From NCBI GenBank assembly GCA_030544235.1, contig CM060471.1, positions 9,195,848-9,259,847 on the forward strand: a stretch of DNA of 64,000 nucleotides. Direction: 5' to 3'. The stretch is from Lepturacanthus savala. Taxonomy: Eukaryota; Chordata; Actinopteri; Scombriformes; Trichiuridae. A model generated the notes under the pieces. The model saw only the letters and a program-made list of their open reading frames with translations, was not told where the DNA came from and did no database searches. A program made the position numbers and the translations under genes. Below, one piece after another: positions 9,101 through 19,402 of this stretch (positions are counted from its first letter, which is position 1; each line of letters begins with the position of its first letter).

Positions 9101-11921
9101 TAACAGACAGCTGAAAATTGTTTTATTGGATGTTTTGATATCCCTAACAAGACATATTTGTGGTTTTAGGAACTATAAGGACTACTCTTGTGTAGGTCTC
9201 ATATATTGCATTCTCTTATTTGAGAAGCCAATAATCAATGAGTTATCACAATTGTTGCAAATTAACTGTTGAAGTTATTCTTAGAATCATTTTAGTTCTA
9301 GGGGCATTTTTCATCATTTGGGTAATGAGTTAGAATTAAAAATACAAAACTGACACTACTGCCCTGCTCATGTAAACAATCCCACTGACTTTTCTCACTA
9401 GCATGACAGAACTCACACACACAGCAGGTCAGTCTATGCTGTACATACCTGTGAAACTGTCTGAATGTTTCTGAGTTACAACAGAATTCCTCTGCCCAAA
9501 CACTAAAGTTCAAACTAAAGTTCAGTTGCTGGGGGTGGGGGTGAACCCACCCATGACTTTGGCCTATTTTCTGAAAGTCTGACTAAAGACTGAATCAAAA
9601 AAATAAATCTGAAAATGTTGCAGTTATTACACACTTAGACAGATAAAGCAGAAGAAAGGAAAAGGGGAAATTGTGGGTGTTATTTCTATATTTATTGCTT
9701 TCATTTTATGTCATATAAAGACTACTACTTCTTTTGCATTAACTTTGGAACATAATTCACTGCTCTTGGAAAGAGTGCACTTGCATAATTATGCCATTAT
9801 ATTATCATTACATCAATGTCATGAAATGGTCCTAAATTACAATAATATCTTTTTATAGTAATTTTTTCTGGAACAAGAAATCATCCAATAAAAACAGTTA
9901 TTGTGACTGTTATAGGAAACTCTACACTTAATTATAGGCAGAATTCACTATTCATAAACCCCTAAAAACTGAAAAGTTTTGCCTCCACTAGTCAACTCAG
10001 GAGTAACCAATAATTATGTGGAGATCCGAACTAGTTATTTTCTAGCATTCTAGTTGATGCCCTGCTCTGCTGACAGAGCAGAGCTGCAGCCTCCTGTCCC
10101 ACGCAATTAAAAATGACCTCAGACGCTCAGACCTGTCATGATGGTAGACAGATTAACACCTGCATATTAAAACCAATATGAGAGAGGGGGGACTCTGCGG
10201 TCGGCAAAGTGCTGGAGAAACCTCACATGGTGGAAAGTATGAGGTGTGTGTGTTCTCACAGGAGGGGACACGACAAAAGCCAAGATGATGAGTGGGTGCT
10301 ACTACAGTTGACATTCCACGGAAAGTTTCCACCGTTAAAGACGCTGCGCGAGCAGCACGACGGCACAAAAATCCTACTTTTATCCAGAACATGTTTAATC
10401 CGAGCTGGAACGGCTCCGGCTGCATTTGTTCCCTAAATCTGACAAATTTGATTTTTCTGAGCACAGCGATTAACATACATACACACTGACTCGCTTCAGC
10501 ATCTAAGCCGTGATGAGGAGCTGGCAAAGGGAGACGTGAATCTGACCCGCTCACGGCGTACCCATCCATCACAGTTTGAGTCGGCCCCATGTGGCGGCCA
10601 AAACAACGCCGACATTGTGATGGTGATGAGAAGCTAAAATGCAGGGTGGCGAGAATAATCTCCATGTGTAGAGTATATCACAGAAACTGACGGAGGTTTT
10701 AGGGGTTGAGGACTCACTGATAAGTTGTTTCTGGGAGTACGTGCCTGTCTGCACGAGCGAACAATAATTATCTTTGTGTAGAACGTTAAAAGACATTAAT
10801 GGGAAAACTGCACTGCAGAACGAATTGTTGTTTTTACAGTTCAGTTTTTCTACAAAAAGGATAAATCTGTTATTGTCAACAAAGATTTGCACTAAATGCA
10901 AATTGTATTTATTTGTTACTTTTAAAGACTTAACGATCATAACTTATTACAATGACTGCTACTATTTTCTGATCCTTTTGTACAGTCTTAAGTTGTATGG
11001 TGTATGTTGGTTTGTTTGCATAATGTCCTATGATGTGTTTGCACCGTAAAGAAAATAAAGAAACATTTCAACCAAGGTGGACAATAAAGTTAAATTGAAG
11101 TGAACTCACCCTTCCTACCAGTATTGTGTGTGAATCCAACAGTTGATGTACTTTTATATGCTGTAGACCTCAATTGTTGTCCAACTATTAAAACTATTAA
11201 AAACTGTGAAATGCCACCCAGCTGCAAAGGGTGACATGTTTCTTCACTCTCGTATTCATTTAGACTTTTTAATATAATCTTAGTTGCCTTTTCAGTTTAT
11301 ATCCTAATTTCAGTCATAATTTTGTCAGAGTTTTATGATACTGTAACTGATTTGGCTGAGGGACTGAGAATATGTTACAGAGTTACTATATTTTCATTAA
11401 AATTGGATCTAGTTTGCGAAAACTAGTGCATCATATTTCCTCATAGTGTGAAGTTTGACAAGGATTTAAATTTAGTCCTAGCCACCTACATTTTATTTAT
11501 TTTTTTTGTTTGAATCAAGATTTAGCAATTTCATTCATTTGTATATTTGGAGAAGATAGTGTAAATAAATGTGGTGCATTGTAATACAATGTAAATATAT
11601 GTTGGATCTGGCTAATTTTCATATTACAATGCAGTCCTCAAACATAAAAGGACATAAAATATTGGGACATTACTTTATAGTAGAGCTGCAAATAATTGTT
11701 GTAATTGTCTCTTGATTATTAAAACAATTAATCTATTAGTTGTTTGGTGTGTTCTCACCATTTTTGCGTTCGTTGAGTGGCGGCAGCCTCTGAACGGGCT
11801 GCAGCGACAGTTCCTCCAGCTCATGGGTCACCGCCTCGCTCTGTGGACTGGGAACCAGCAGACTCGTCATCCCACAATCCCCCTCTGCTACAAGCAGCCC
11901 CTGGGAAGCCTGGGGCTCCAT
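1..11921 (-). CDS. mrtfb: mrtfb (mkl2), myocardin-related transcription factor B; C-terminal end outside window
   Basis: MRTFs are coactivators of serum response factor: G-actin bound to three N-terminal RPEL motifs holds them in the cytoplasm, and actin polymerisation releases them to the nucleus. Thirteen coding exons with compatible phases give 878 codons before the left edge. Seen in order: RPEL1 (about residues 55-80, RTREQLVDQGIMP), RPEL2 (100-124, IRSRPERAELV), RPEL3 (144-168, AQRPGPMELVEKNILP), a basic region (294-308, KPRVKKLKYHQY), a Q-rich stretch (334-350), a SAP domain (416-450, LKLRGLPVSGTKTDLIEKL) and a leucine-zipper coiled coil (545-581). The start at 11921 has G at -3 and +4, and the residues after it (PSPQSEAV, LPPLNERKN) resemble the MRTFB amino terminus as I recall it. 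The transactivation region lies partly off the window. The MRTFB rather than MRTFA call rests on the RPEL region and on ercc4 being next door. Intron boundaries are read by eye. Confidence 0.93.
212..361 (-). CDS. mrtfb: mrtfb coding exon 12
   Basis: This 150-nt exon lies between a CTCAACAG acceptor and an AAG|GTAATG donor, phase 0 at both ends. It encodes a Ser/Pro/Asn-rich linker (for example FLRSSPENRVSPRASPNHQI) with no domain. Exact fit of phase to both neighbours supports it. Confidence 0.8.
754..867 (-). CDS. mrtfb: mrtfb coding exon 11
   Basis: This 114-nt, phase 0/0 exon has acceptor TCTCAG and donor CAG|GTCAGT. It encodes a Gln-rich linker beginning PVLQSNPGLVQ and ending NHTPMLQ. 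Length and phase are compatible with optional use, but nothing here shows alternative splicing. Confidence 0.8.
941..1085 (+). repeat. Dispersed repeat R1, partial copy
   Basis: It begins AGAGCTGCAATGAT and contains TTGATTTGAGTCATT, AAGAAGAAAATGTCCAAATT and GGTTCCAGCTTCTCAAATCT. The same words, in the same order, recur near 1.4, 5.8, 6.1, 27.0 and 33.4 kb and in reverse near 14.8 and 22.9 kb. It looks like an old non-autonomous element; class not assigned. Confidence 0.75.
1405..1770 (+). repeat. Dispersed repeat R1, near full-length copy
   Basis: This is one of the longest R1 copies. It opens with CTGCAATGATTAACTGATTAG, has the central CTTCTCAAATCTGATTATTT block and TCTTTGGGTTGTGAACTGTT, and ends with GATTAATCGACTATCAAAAT. 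It lies in mrtfb intron 10. No coding capacity is seen. Confidence 0.75.
1809..2804 (-). CDS. mrtfb: mrtfb coding exon 10: SAP domain and leucine zipper
   Basis: This large 996-nt exon (332 codons, phase 0/0) starts within the SAP domain (VAELKMELKLRGLPVSGTKT). It continues through a Pro/Ser/Thr-rich stretch, a coiled coil rich in E, K, L and Q (PEKDRRLHEKERQIEELMRK onward, 545-581), then Gln/Pro-rich sequence. SAP domains bind DNA; the leucine zipper mediates MRTF homo- and heterodimerisation. The acceptor is TTTATCCAG and the donor is CAG|GTACGG. Open frames on the opposite strand (2179-2856, 2210-2629) are shadows of this exon. Confidence 0.93.
3050..3221 (-). CDS. mrtfb: mrtfb coding exon 9: linker into SAP domain
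   Basis: A 172-nt exon with acceptor TGTGTAG and donor AAG|GTATTT; its first base completes a codon split with exon 8. It encodes a Pro-rich linker then SNRKPGVLPANLEEMK, which runs directly into the SAP domain of exon 10. Confidence 0.85.
3930..5022 (+). mobile_element. Degraded Tc1/mariner-type transposon
   Basis: The strand is that of the transposase remnant, opposite to mrtfb. The right end (4987-5021, TGACCAGCACCTATA) resembles a known teleost Tc1 terminal inverted repeat. No matching left repeat is visible, so the left side looks truncated or diverged and 3930 is approximate. Inside is a broken transposase gene. A short tandem duplication (CATACTTTTCATGTT, about 4748-4778) lies near its end. 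Confidence 0.8.
4036..4737 (+). pseudogene. Tc1-like transposase pseudogene
   Basis: The open part (4036-4380) encodes a helix-turn-helix-type N-terminal half (GRKRCGRKK, GVSASRTTMHKYMQDMGF, then DLTAAEWSEV, a hallmark of Tc1 transposases just before the catalytic region). The frame then hits a stop at 4380. Downstream fragments in shifted frames still read like the C-terminal half: GDADFIVQQD, WFKDHGIPVLN, NSPDLTSVDNLCGTMKEKM and TPEQCQKLIDSM, ending at TGA near 4737. Sequence between the two halves appears deleted, removing part of the DDE core, and the usual SPDLNPIEN block is altered. It is inactive as read. Confidence 0.85.
5139..5386 (-). CDS. mrtfb: mrtfb coding exon 8: basic region and Q-rich stretch
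   Basis: A 248-nt exon with acceptor CACAACAG and donor CTGAA|GTAAG. It encodes the basic region (SRSKKGKEPKPRVKKLKYHQ), which in this family contributes to nuclear import and SRF binding, then RLLQQQQLFLQLQILSQQQQ, the Q-rich stretch. This is among the most conserved MRTF segments. Confidence 0.93.
5478..5624 (-). CDS. mrtfb: mrtfb coding exon 7
   Basis: A 147-nt exon, phase 0/0, acceptor TTTCTTCAG, donor AAA|GTAAGG. It encodes a Pro/Ala/Thr-rich linker ending SKPGPTLVK, a block also found just before the basic region in other MRTFs. Confidence 0.85.
5785..5935 (+). repeat. Dispersed repeat R1, partial copy
   Basis: It lies in mrtfb intron 6 and carries TTGATTTGAGTCATTTTTAA and CTCTGGTTCCAGCTCCTTAA, but the 3' half is lost after 5935. 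Confidence 0.7.
6088..6440 (+). repeat. Dispersed repeat R1, full-length-like copy
   Basis: It starts AGAGCTGCAATGATTAGTCA and ends near GACAGATTAATCAACAATCA. It is interrupted by a poly-A run (6222-6241) and lacks part of the central block. It lies immediately before mrtfb coding exon 6 on the other strand. Confidence 0.75.
6471..6640 (-). CDS. mrtfb: mrtfb coding exon 6
   Basis: A 170-nt exon, acceptor GGTTTTAG, donor CTGCAG|GTCAG. It encodes GQVNYPKVLDEDSCDALSPE and QPASQESQSS, an acidic Ser-rich block found after RPEL3 in MRTF proteins. It is separated from exon 5 by an intron of only 106 bp. Confidence 0.9.
6747..6908 (-). CDS. mrtfb: mrtfb coding exon 5: third RPEL motif
   Basis: A 162-nt exon, acceptor GGTCCACAG and donor ATAG|GTGAGG. 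It encodes AEPSLQATQMRLKRARLADN and then RPEL3 (LNEKIAQRPGPMELVEKNIL). The basic LKRAR belongs to a segment that overlaps the nuclear-import signal in this family. A GTG-less reading from the internal ATG at 6873 is unnecessary because the frame is open back to the acceptor at 6908. Confidence 0.93.
7053..7128 (-). CDS. mrtfb: mrtfb coding exon 4: second RPEL motif
   Basis: A 76-nt exon, acceptor CTCTAG, donor CAAG|GTACTG. It encodes TENFLKHKIRSRPERAELVR then MHILQ, the second actin-binding RPEL. It is too short to appear as a long open frame; it was found by phase and motif. Confidence 0.92.
7246..7301 (-). CDS. mrtfb: mrtfb coding exon 3
   Basis: A 56-nt exon, acceptor TTTGCAG, donor AGG|GTAAGG. 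It encodes LKSPAAFHGQIRSLERAR, the conserved spacer between RPEL1 and RPEL2. Found by motif and phase. Confidence 0.92.
7426..7491 (-). CDS. mrtfb: mrtfb coding exon 2: first RPEL motif
   Basis: A 66-nt exon, acceptor CTTCCAG, donor CCTC|GTAAG. It encodes LQLRLQQRRTREQLVDQGIM, the first RPEL. Q rather than E in REQL and the following residues favour MRTFB over MRTFA from memory of the family. Confidence 0.92.
7492..11758 (-). other. mrtfb intron 1 of the coding region (4.3 kb)
   Basis: Mostly AT-rich unique-looking sequence. A short R1-like fragment lies near 11.68-11.74 kb, just below coding exon 1, and an AATAAA-rich LINE-like tail near 11.05-11.10 kb. The stretch 10.19-10.66 kb is richer in G+C and CpG than its surroundings, but I find no exon with good splice sites there. 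Confidence 0.5.
11759..11921 (-). CDS. mrtfb: mrtfb coding exon 1 with start codon
   Basis: The exon probably begins at 11928 after a CCTCTCCAG acceptor, leaving seven bases before the ATG at 11921 (context GCGGGATGG). It encodes the amino terminus through PSPQSEAVTHELEELSLQP and RLPPLNERKN, and ends AATG|GTGAGA. The length from start codon to the PSPQSEA block is close to that of the human MRTFB isoform I recall. A longer isoform starting in an upstream exon cannot be ruled out. Confidence 0.85.
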
Positions 11922-12330
11922 CCCGCCTCTGGAGAGGGTTGCGGATGGCCGGGGATGGGGTGCGGGGTCCCAGGCAAGCAGCAGGGTGGGTCAGGTTATG
12001 TCTCGCTGCTACCTGTGCGGACACGAGGAAAAGGGAAGGAGAACAAGGAGTTGCATATGAGGAACACATCACTAGAGGACTCTTCAAAAACACCAGTGAT
12101 CCAGAATAACAATCATCATCCCGCTGGTATGAGTACTTCACCCGACTGGTGAAACGCTAAGAGTGGCATTTCATTTCAGCCATCTGGAAGAGCTCAGCCC
12201 CAGCCCAAATTATTCATTAAACCAGCCGGGTTGGCTATTACACTGAATAATCACTTCAAACCGCTGCTCGCGAGAAACAACGCCAGTTTGTGCATGAATG
12301 TTCTCTCTGTTCAGGCGGTGATCTGGAATA

Positions 12331-12338
12331 TGACGTCA
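12331..12338. promoter_or_regulatory. Perfect cAMP-response element in mrtfb intron
   Basis: TGACGTCA, the palindromic CREB/ATF consensus, in a locally CpG-containing part of the intron. Only the motif is seen; activity is inference. Confidence 0.3.
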
Positions 12339-14486
12339 CCACGGTGGTTTTCGGACGGAGGGAACGGAAACCTTTCAGGGAGCAAAGCAAACAACTTAGT
12401 ATCCATGGCTTCCCAACAGTCTCTTAACCAGCAGATGACAGACTGTTCAGCGTGAGCATGTATGCCATTTGCTGCAGCCACATCTATCCGTGCTCGGAGC
12501 GAAACAATCTCTACCAACCATCCCAGAGTGTTGCTGTTGGCTGAGAACTGCAGTGTTCCTATGGCTGCCCTTTATGTCTCCCTGCAGGGTCTTAAACGTG
12601 CCAAAGGCATTACAGTCGATGACCCAGGGAGACTACACGACATACGTGGACGCTGATGCTGGCTGACGCATTCAAACACAACAAACCCTAAGTTCATTCT
12701 CTTTTCTTTCTTCTACCTTTCCTGCTGCTTAATAAGTACAACATATCCCATCCTTCTTCAAGTAAATATGTAATTTCACAAACATACAGTAAACCAAAAG
12801 CTGTTGTAGACATGTTCAACAAGCAGAGTTCAGAATATTTCCCTGTTAATAGGAAGTGGTGACAGAAAGTGGGAACAACGAGCTGCTAATTATGTGCTAT
12901 TCTGATCTGGTTTCTTTTATTTCCATGTTAAAAAATAATCTTGCAAAAAGTGAAAACAGATTTGTGATTCAGAACTTTCTTTGTTCTTCTTTCTTCTCCC
13001 ATTATTCATCTCAAGACCACTCGCATTCATCTGACTGTTCGGAGGGGCCCGACCCCTAGGTTGGCAACCAGTGAACTAAACTAGCTGACTGTATATGAAA
13101 TAGTTAAACTAGTTCCAGCAGTAACAATGATGTCATATAGAATCAAGTATCATAGGACCAAATTAGTACTTTACCGCAATACTTAAGATCATAATACTTA
13201 GGATTTTTACTTGTAATGGAGTATTTTTACCTTTCAATACCAGCAATTATAGCGATAGTTGGCTAATCTATTGATTATTGAAATTGTTTGGTTCATAGAA
13301 TGGTGAAACACAAAGCTAACAAAGTAATTGTGCTCTTGAAGTTTAATGGTTCACCTTTAGTCATTTTCTGTGGCAGAACTTCAGTAAGTATGTTGTGCAC
13401 GTATATTACAATTAAATAGAACATCTTTGTATTTTCTGGGCAAGGTCAAAAGTCACTTTGCAACTTATTTCCCTTTGTTGTGCAGCCAGATACAATCAAA
13501 ACAACTTCTCTTTCTGTATCCATTAGATAAAACAGAAAGTCAGAGATGGCTGTTGGATGCCATGGGTTTATGGGTCAGTAATGATAATAATAGTTTGCTT
13601 TAGTTGATTAGTTCATTCTTACCTTTAATAGCAGAGGACAAGGAAGAGGAAAGATGTCAGTGGTGGATTCTGCCAACAGTCACACTAAGCCATGGAGTCA
13701 GACCTGGTAAGAGAGAGAATGGATCTGTTGTCAATATCATAAATTCAGCAAATCTATCAAAAACCAGGGCTCAAAGAGATAATCCTTTTTTTCTTTTGGT
13801 GGCATCTGCAATACTGAGTGTTCATTCCTGCGGCGTTACTCCTCTGCACGTCTGTGGACTGTGCTGTCTTTCCACATTTGATTTTCGTGTTTTTAAAAAA
13901 TGAGCTTCTGCAAATGCTCTTCCATTTCTGTCCGGCGCTCGAGGCTCCTGCTGGTCCATTTATCCCAAACAAACCGCTTTTGTCAATAGAAATTTAAAAC
14001 ACATTTCTTAAAGTAAAACCAAAAGATGCCCTACTATTTCACAGAGAGCAAAATTCATCCCAAAAAACTGTAAAATGATGACTTGCACATAGGGCAAAGA
14101 CATACTGCTCAAAAAGAAATAATACATTAAAACAACTGCTTCAAGTTAATGGTGTATTTATTATGCTCAGAAAATGTAAGTCCATTAACAGGCAACTAAT
14201 TTAAAAATCAGACGGTGGGGCTACTTGGATAGGTCTGTTAGAAGACGAGAACAAACAGATGATAAGTACCACTCGCCTGAATGAAACTAGCCGACACTCA
14301 AGGATGCATCAATGCCTGAAAATTGATGTTCACACAGGTTGCTAGGAAAACCTGCGGTGGTCTCTATGACAATGGAAGCGGGTCCTCGGTGCAGAGACAA
14401 TAGTGATTTACTAAAGACCCAGAGCATGATAGCATCATCACACTGCAGACTGAGGGAGAGACTCTTGGAATATGAATGAATCAACT

Positions 14487-14540
14487 ACACACACGCGCAC
14501 ACGCACACGCACACGCACACGCACACACACACACACGCGC
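14487..14540 (+). repeat. CA/CG-interrupted microsatellite
   Basis: (AC)n with regular CACACG units, about 54 bp, in the mrtfb 5' intron. Confidence 0.9.
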
Positions 14541-14664
14541 TTTCAGACCACTTCAGCAGATGTGCCAACTGGATTCGGATTAGATTGATTTATCAATTTA
14601 CTGACACTCTGGGCAGATAATGCTCTTGTACTATTTATTTTTAGATGTTCTGTACTGAGGACTG

Positions 14665-14686
14665 TGATGATGATGATGATGATGAT
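14665..14686 (+). repeat. (GAT)n microsatellite
   Basis: Seven GAT units in a row, directly upstream of a reverse R1 copy. Confidence 0.85.
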
Positions 14687-14699
14687 TCTGTGTACAGAA

Positions 14700-14975
14700 T
14701 AGGGCTGCATATAACAACTATTTTTATAGTCCAGCAATTGTTGAAACAATTTATGGACGAATTCTTTGGTTCATAAAATGGAGTAAAATGTCCACTTTGG
14801 TCAAAGCTTAAAATTCAAACTAAAATGTCTTTTTTTTGTCCAGACCAAGATTTCACAACCCAAAGATAATTAGTTTAATATTATAGAAGATGAAAGAAAC
14901 CAGAAAAAATTCAGATTTGAGAAGGTGGAACCAGAGAAGTTGGATATTTTCTTCTTTAAAATGACTCTAATTGAT
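14700..14975 (-). repeat. Dispersed repeat R1, reverse copy
   Basis: Reverse complement of the family: starts AGGGCTGCATATAACAACTA, contains CCAGACCAAGATTTCACAAC, ATTATAGAAGATGAAAGAAA and GAACCAGAGAAG, and ends at TTGATTAATTAA. Confidence 0.75.
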
Positions 14976-15269
14976 TAATTAAAGGGTTTCCTACAGGGCT
15001 TTATAGTTGAGGCAGCCACCTCTACAACAAATGCCCCCCTCTGCATATTTGCATGCACAGTTGTGAAACATCTCTGAAAAACCACACGATAAGACATTAG
15101 CAGGTTTAGCTGCTACGTTATTCCTCATGCTAACACAGGCTACTTTGGCTGTAGTCAACGCCAAAACAAAAACTGTCAAAGTTCACAAGTTCTGATGTCT
15201 TTTCTTCTTTTAGAGGAGAACCAGTCTACGTGCAAGCCTTACTACTACTTTTGTTTCCCCTCCAATTTT

Positions 15270-15440
15270 AGGATATTCCTAAAGTTCTATCTTAGTTCTA
15301 TAAATGCTGTCTCACATTTAAAAACCCAATCCACTGAAAAATGCACACAGCCTGTGTTAAACTGTGACAAGCCTTAGGACTAACGTGAAGTTGTGATGTC
15401 ACAACAAATTTACATCAGTTAATTAGAGGTTTCCTTGCAC
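15270..15440 (+). repeat. Dispersed repeat R7 (SINE-like), copy 1
   Basis: It shares the words TTCTATAAA, AAATGCACACAGCC and GAAGT(T/A)GTGATGTCACA with 23035-23165, in the same order and spacing. Both copies are diverged. Class not assigned. Confidence 0.55.
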
Positions 15441-16354
15441 CTTTTAACCTTTGAGGTTAAACAAATAAATAAACAAACAGTATGGGTGGAACTTGATTAA
15501 AATAATATATCTCATTTATTACAGGTACTTAACTCAATCGCATAACACAATCACTTTATGTAGCAGAATTTGTAAATCCTTATCTTCAACTGCTGATAGT
15601 CATCAACAGCCCTTGGAAATTTGTCAATGTTTCTGATGACTCATTTTCTTCCAGATGAAGCCAATTTGTTTGTTTGGGTTTGGGCTGCTCGTTTGTACTC
15701 GGACCAGAACCAGAACTAGAACCAGAACCTCCAACAGCTCCTGAGTTTCTGTGTTCACTGTGAAATGTTTTGCATTTAAATGGTATCATAGGGTTAGTTC
15801 TGTGATATGCAAACTCTTTTTTGCACAGTTCGCAATAAACAACGCCATTGCCAACACTTCCATCGGGTCAAGTTTACCGTCCAGCACAGCGTTTTCATTG
15901 TTGGAAGTTTGTACGTCAGTGACAAACATTTTTGTAATTAATGAATTGTAATTTATACGTTAATGTCCCACCCCTAATAAATACATAAAGAGGCTCATTA
16001 ATATTAAGGGACAAGATGTAAACCTATATTGAGTGATTTTTGGCACCTAAATCCTCAAATATGTCTTGTTAAGGCTATCAAAAAAATTAAATAAAACCCA
16101 GGAAAAACAGACAATATAAGACCTTTAAGTTCTTTATGAACATTTTTACTAGTGTTTTTCCACTTGTAAAACAGGTCTTGGGAGGACTGAATGCTTAAGC
16201 CCTTACATCATAAAAAAAGGATTATTATAATGCGTGTAATAAATTAAAAAAATGTGTTGACCCCAAAAACCTACATCAGACACTTCACTGGCAAGAGTGA
16301 AAGACAAGACAAATGGAGCGAGAGTGGCATTTCAACAGAATACACTGCATGTGC

Positions 16355-16377
16355 TGTGTGTGTGTGTGTGTGTGTGT
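16355..16377 (+). repeat. (TG)n microsatellite
   Basis: About 11 TG units in the mrtfb 5' intron. Confidence 0.85.
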
Positions 16378-19361
16378 ACATGTGTTGAGGGTAAAAGGGG
16401 GCGACCGAGGGCTGGTGAACACGTGAGAGAGAGACAAAGGGGGCAATGAAAGAGAGGAAGGAACAAACAACTGTCCCGGCCAATGAGGCGTATGGGGATA
16501 AACATCAGCGCTGCCCCGGCTACAATCAAAGAGCACATCCAGATGGCAGCTCCACGCCACTCTGCACTGGACTGTTCTTTTAACAGCACGAGCAACAAGT
16601 ACCATGTGTTTCATCAAAGGGTAAAACACGACACACAAGTAAACATGCTACCAGCATCAAAGGTGGGATAAACAACAACAAAAAGGAGCAGAAATTGACT
16701 GCTATAAGTAGGTTTGTGCAGCTCGTCGATTTATGATTTGGAGTGGTGACATTCTGCTAAAACCTGACAGGTGATGGATGAGAAGTCACAGTACGGTGAT
16801 TCTGTCAATCATCAACACTGTACCAAGCAACCACAAACACATTAACTAATGAACCCTTCACTGTCGTTTTCTGTCCTGACACTGCCAACAAGCTGTCATC
16901 TGCTCTGCTCAACACGTTATTACGACAGAAGAATGAAGAAAGTTAATGCCATAAGGAAAATTTTAGCAACACCATCAGGAATGAAAAGCACTTTTATTGC
17001 TTTTCAACACGGTGTTAATAAAACAACATAGCTTTGGCCAGGAAGAGCCCAACTTAAAGGGGTGAGGATTCCATCCACGGAATGCCACGCTCTCACTACA
17101 GAGCCTAAAAATACATTATAAGAGACACCAGAGACTTGTATACAATACATTTTACTCATGGGACAGTGATGGCGCCATTTCCTAACAGATTTTATTTCAA
17201 TGGTGTTTTAAAGCAAGCTCATTCTGTAGTGTTCCACTACGCTAGTGTCTCGGACTGGGTCTGAGGAGTCAGGATAAATTATAACTGAAAACAAAGATGT
17301 AGCTTCAAGTTCAATCTGTTTTTTTATTGCCTATCTGCATTGCAGGGAGATCAGAGGTAATAATTTGAGTGACACTTACGCAGTGTGTGTTTAGGTGTGT
17401 CAGGCGCCTCAGGCTGTTCTTCCTCTCTCAGAAGCTTATAAAAAGGTACTAAATGGTACATCGAGTGCTACTGAAATGTTTCATGATGTTCTACCAGGAA
17501 CAACTTGCTCATCTGAAGGTTGATGACACTTCACAGTCATGGTCTCAGCAAATTAAAACCAACACAACACAGTAATTTGAAAGAAAGAATAAGAGTTGAG
17601 CTGTGCCGATCTATGCAATGAAAAACAGAAAGAAGCCAACCCAGACTTCCCAGTCACTGAGAAGAAGAGGTCAAGGGTCAGCTTTACTACAAATAGGCCT
17701 GGCTGGGAAGCCTTCCTGTGATAAAGAACCCACAAGCTCAACACACATCCACTCGACCGACGAGTAAGAGTTAGCTGATAACTGCAGTCCCGGCCTCAGA
17801 GCTAGTAAACCATGAAGACTCAAGGTGGTGTGGTTTCTGTTAAAGGACATAAACACAACACTGACCACAAACAACCATGCATCATAATGAATCATTGTAA
17901 AATTTTGCTGATGCTGCACGAAGAAGTATTGAGTTAAAAGTTCATTCTAAAAACTGAAATGATAATCTACAAAAAAAAATGACTGAATAAAATAATCGAT
18001 GTCTGATATTTACAGAGTAATGCTATAAATATCATTATTGCGCATAATTTTAAGACATTATCCCAACTGTAACCATGTTCAAATTTATGTACACAAGTAC
18101 CACAGACATACTGAACCAAAAGACAGCCTGAGAACTGCTCCGCGCCAAACTGCAGTTTCAGTTTGCTATTTTGGGCCTTAATTAGATCAAGTCTCTTTTC
18201 CAACAAAAATGTCTGCTTTTACCCAGAGATAAGACAGAAGCGGTGACTTCACTGTGGCTCATTCACGAGAAGCTTGGTGCTCTGCTTGGTTCCCACAGAC
18301 AAACATGTGGCTGTTGTTTCCTTCCTCGCTGTCTTTGTGGATTCTACCTAAAAAAAGATCCAGGTGAACAAAAGGCGCAAACTGATCTGGACGAACAAAA
18401 GAATCAAGGTTTCACTTGACTGGATTCCATAACGCCTACAAAAAGACCAAACATTTTAGCAGCTATTTATAAACAAGCTGCAACTAGAGGGACACAAATC
18501 TGAATAAACTGACTCTGACATGCATCCACTTCTATAACTGAGACAGGAAATGTTTATATTTTTAATTGGAAATTAAATCACACATATTTAGTCTGCATTT
18601 ATGTAGTGTTTTATTGATTTTGTTATTTATTATTATGATTTTTCATTATTTTTATTATATTCTATGCCATTTTATTAACATTTAACTATCGATAATTATT
18701 TGTTCTTTTTTATTTTACTGTAATCCAATTATTTTTTGTAGTATTTCATAGCATTTTATATATTATTTTTATTTATAGTTCATCATCTTAGCTACAAATC
18801 TCATATTATTCTCTATTAGTCTACATCCACTTCCACAAACATTACGTCTTCTTATGTCTACCTGCATTTTGTCATTTGCTTGCAACATTTCTTGCATTAA
18901 ATTGCATTTAATTAGTTTTAAAGCTTATACAAAACATACATTTGTTATAATATTTTAATATTGATATTGACAGAAATTCTTATTAAATGCAAAGACTACT
19001 GTCTACATTGTGATTTGGTTTAATTTCCATTAAATTCATGGTTTTCCAACTACAATATTAATGTGGAGAGCACTGAAAATAACTAAATGACTTTCCCCAT
19101 GTATAATGGTTGTCTCGCCCACAGTGGACCTCTTCAGAAAGTTAAGTCTTTAAGCTTTTTGCGTGTACAAAGACGTGGTATGAAGTTGCTTATTTTTTAT
19201 GTTTGTAAATATCATATCACATCAGCTTATTGTTTTTGTTTTTTTAAATGAATGTTTTAAAATCTAACAATAACTAGGTTCACTGCTATTAACAGTTATT
19301 TTGTCATAATAATGCAAAAATAATGATTGTAAGCATCTTATAAGGACTTAAAGGGGCTTGT

Positions 19362-19402
19362 TACATATTAATTAACTAATAAAATTAGTTAATTAATATG
19401 TA
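19362..19402. repeat. 19-bp perfect inverted repeat
   Basis: Arms 19362-19380 and 19384-19402 are exact reverse complements (TACATATTAATTAACTAAT) around a 3-nt AAA loop, in AT-rich intron sequence. Confidence 0.9.

Noticed and set aside
13760..13955. Small minus-strand frame starting MDQQEPRAP as an alternative mrtfb first coding exon
   Set aside because: It ends in a stop after about 45 codons without a good donor in phase with coding exon 1, which already has its own ATG.
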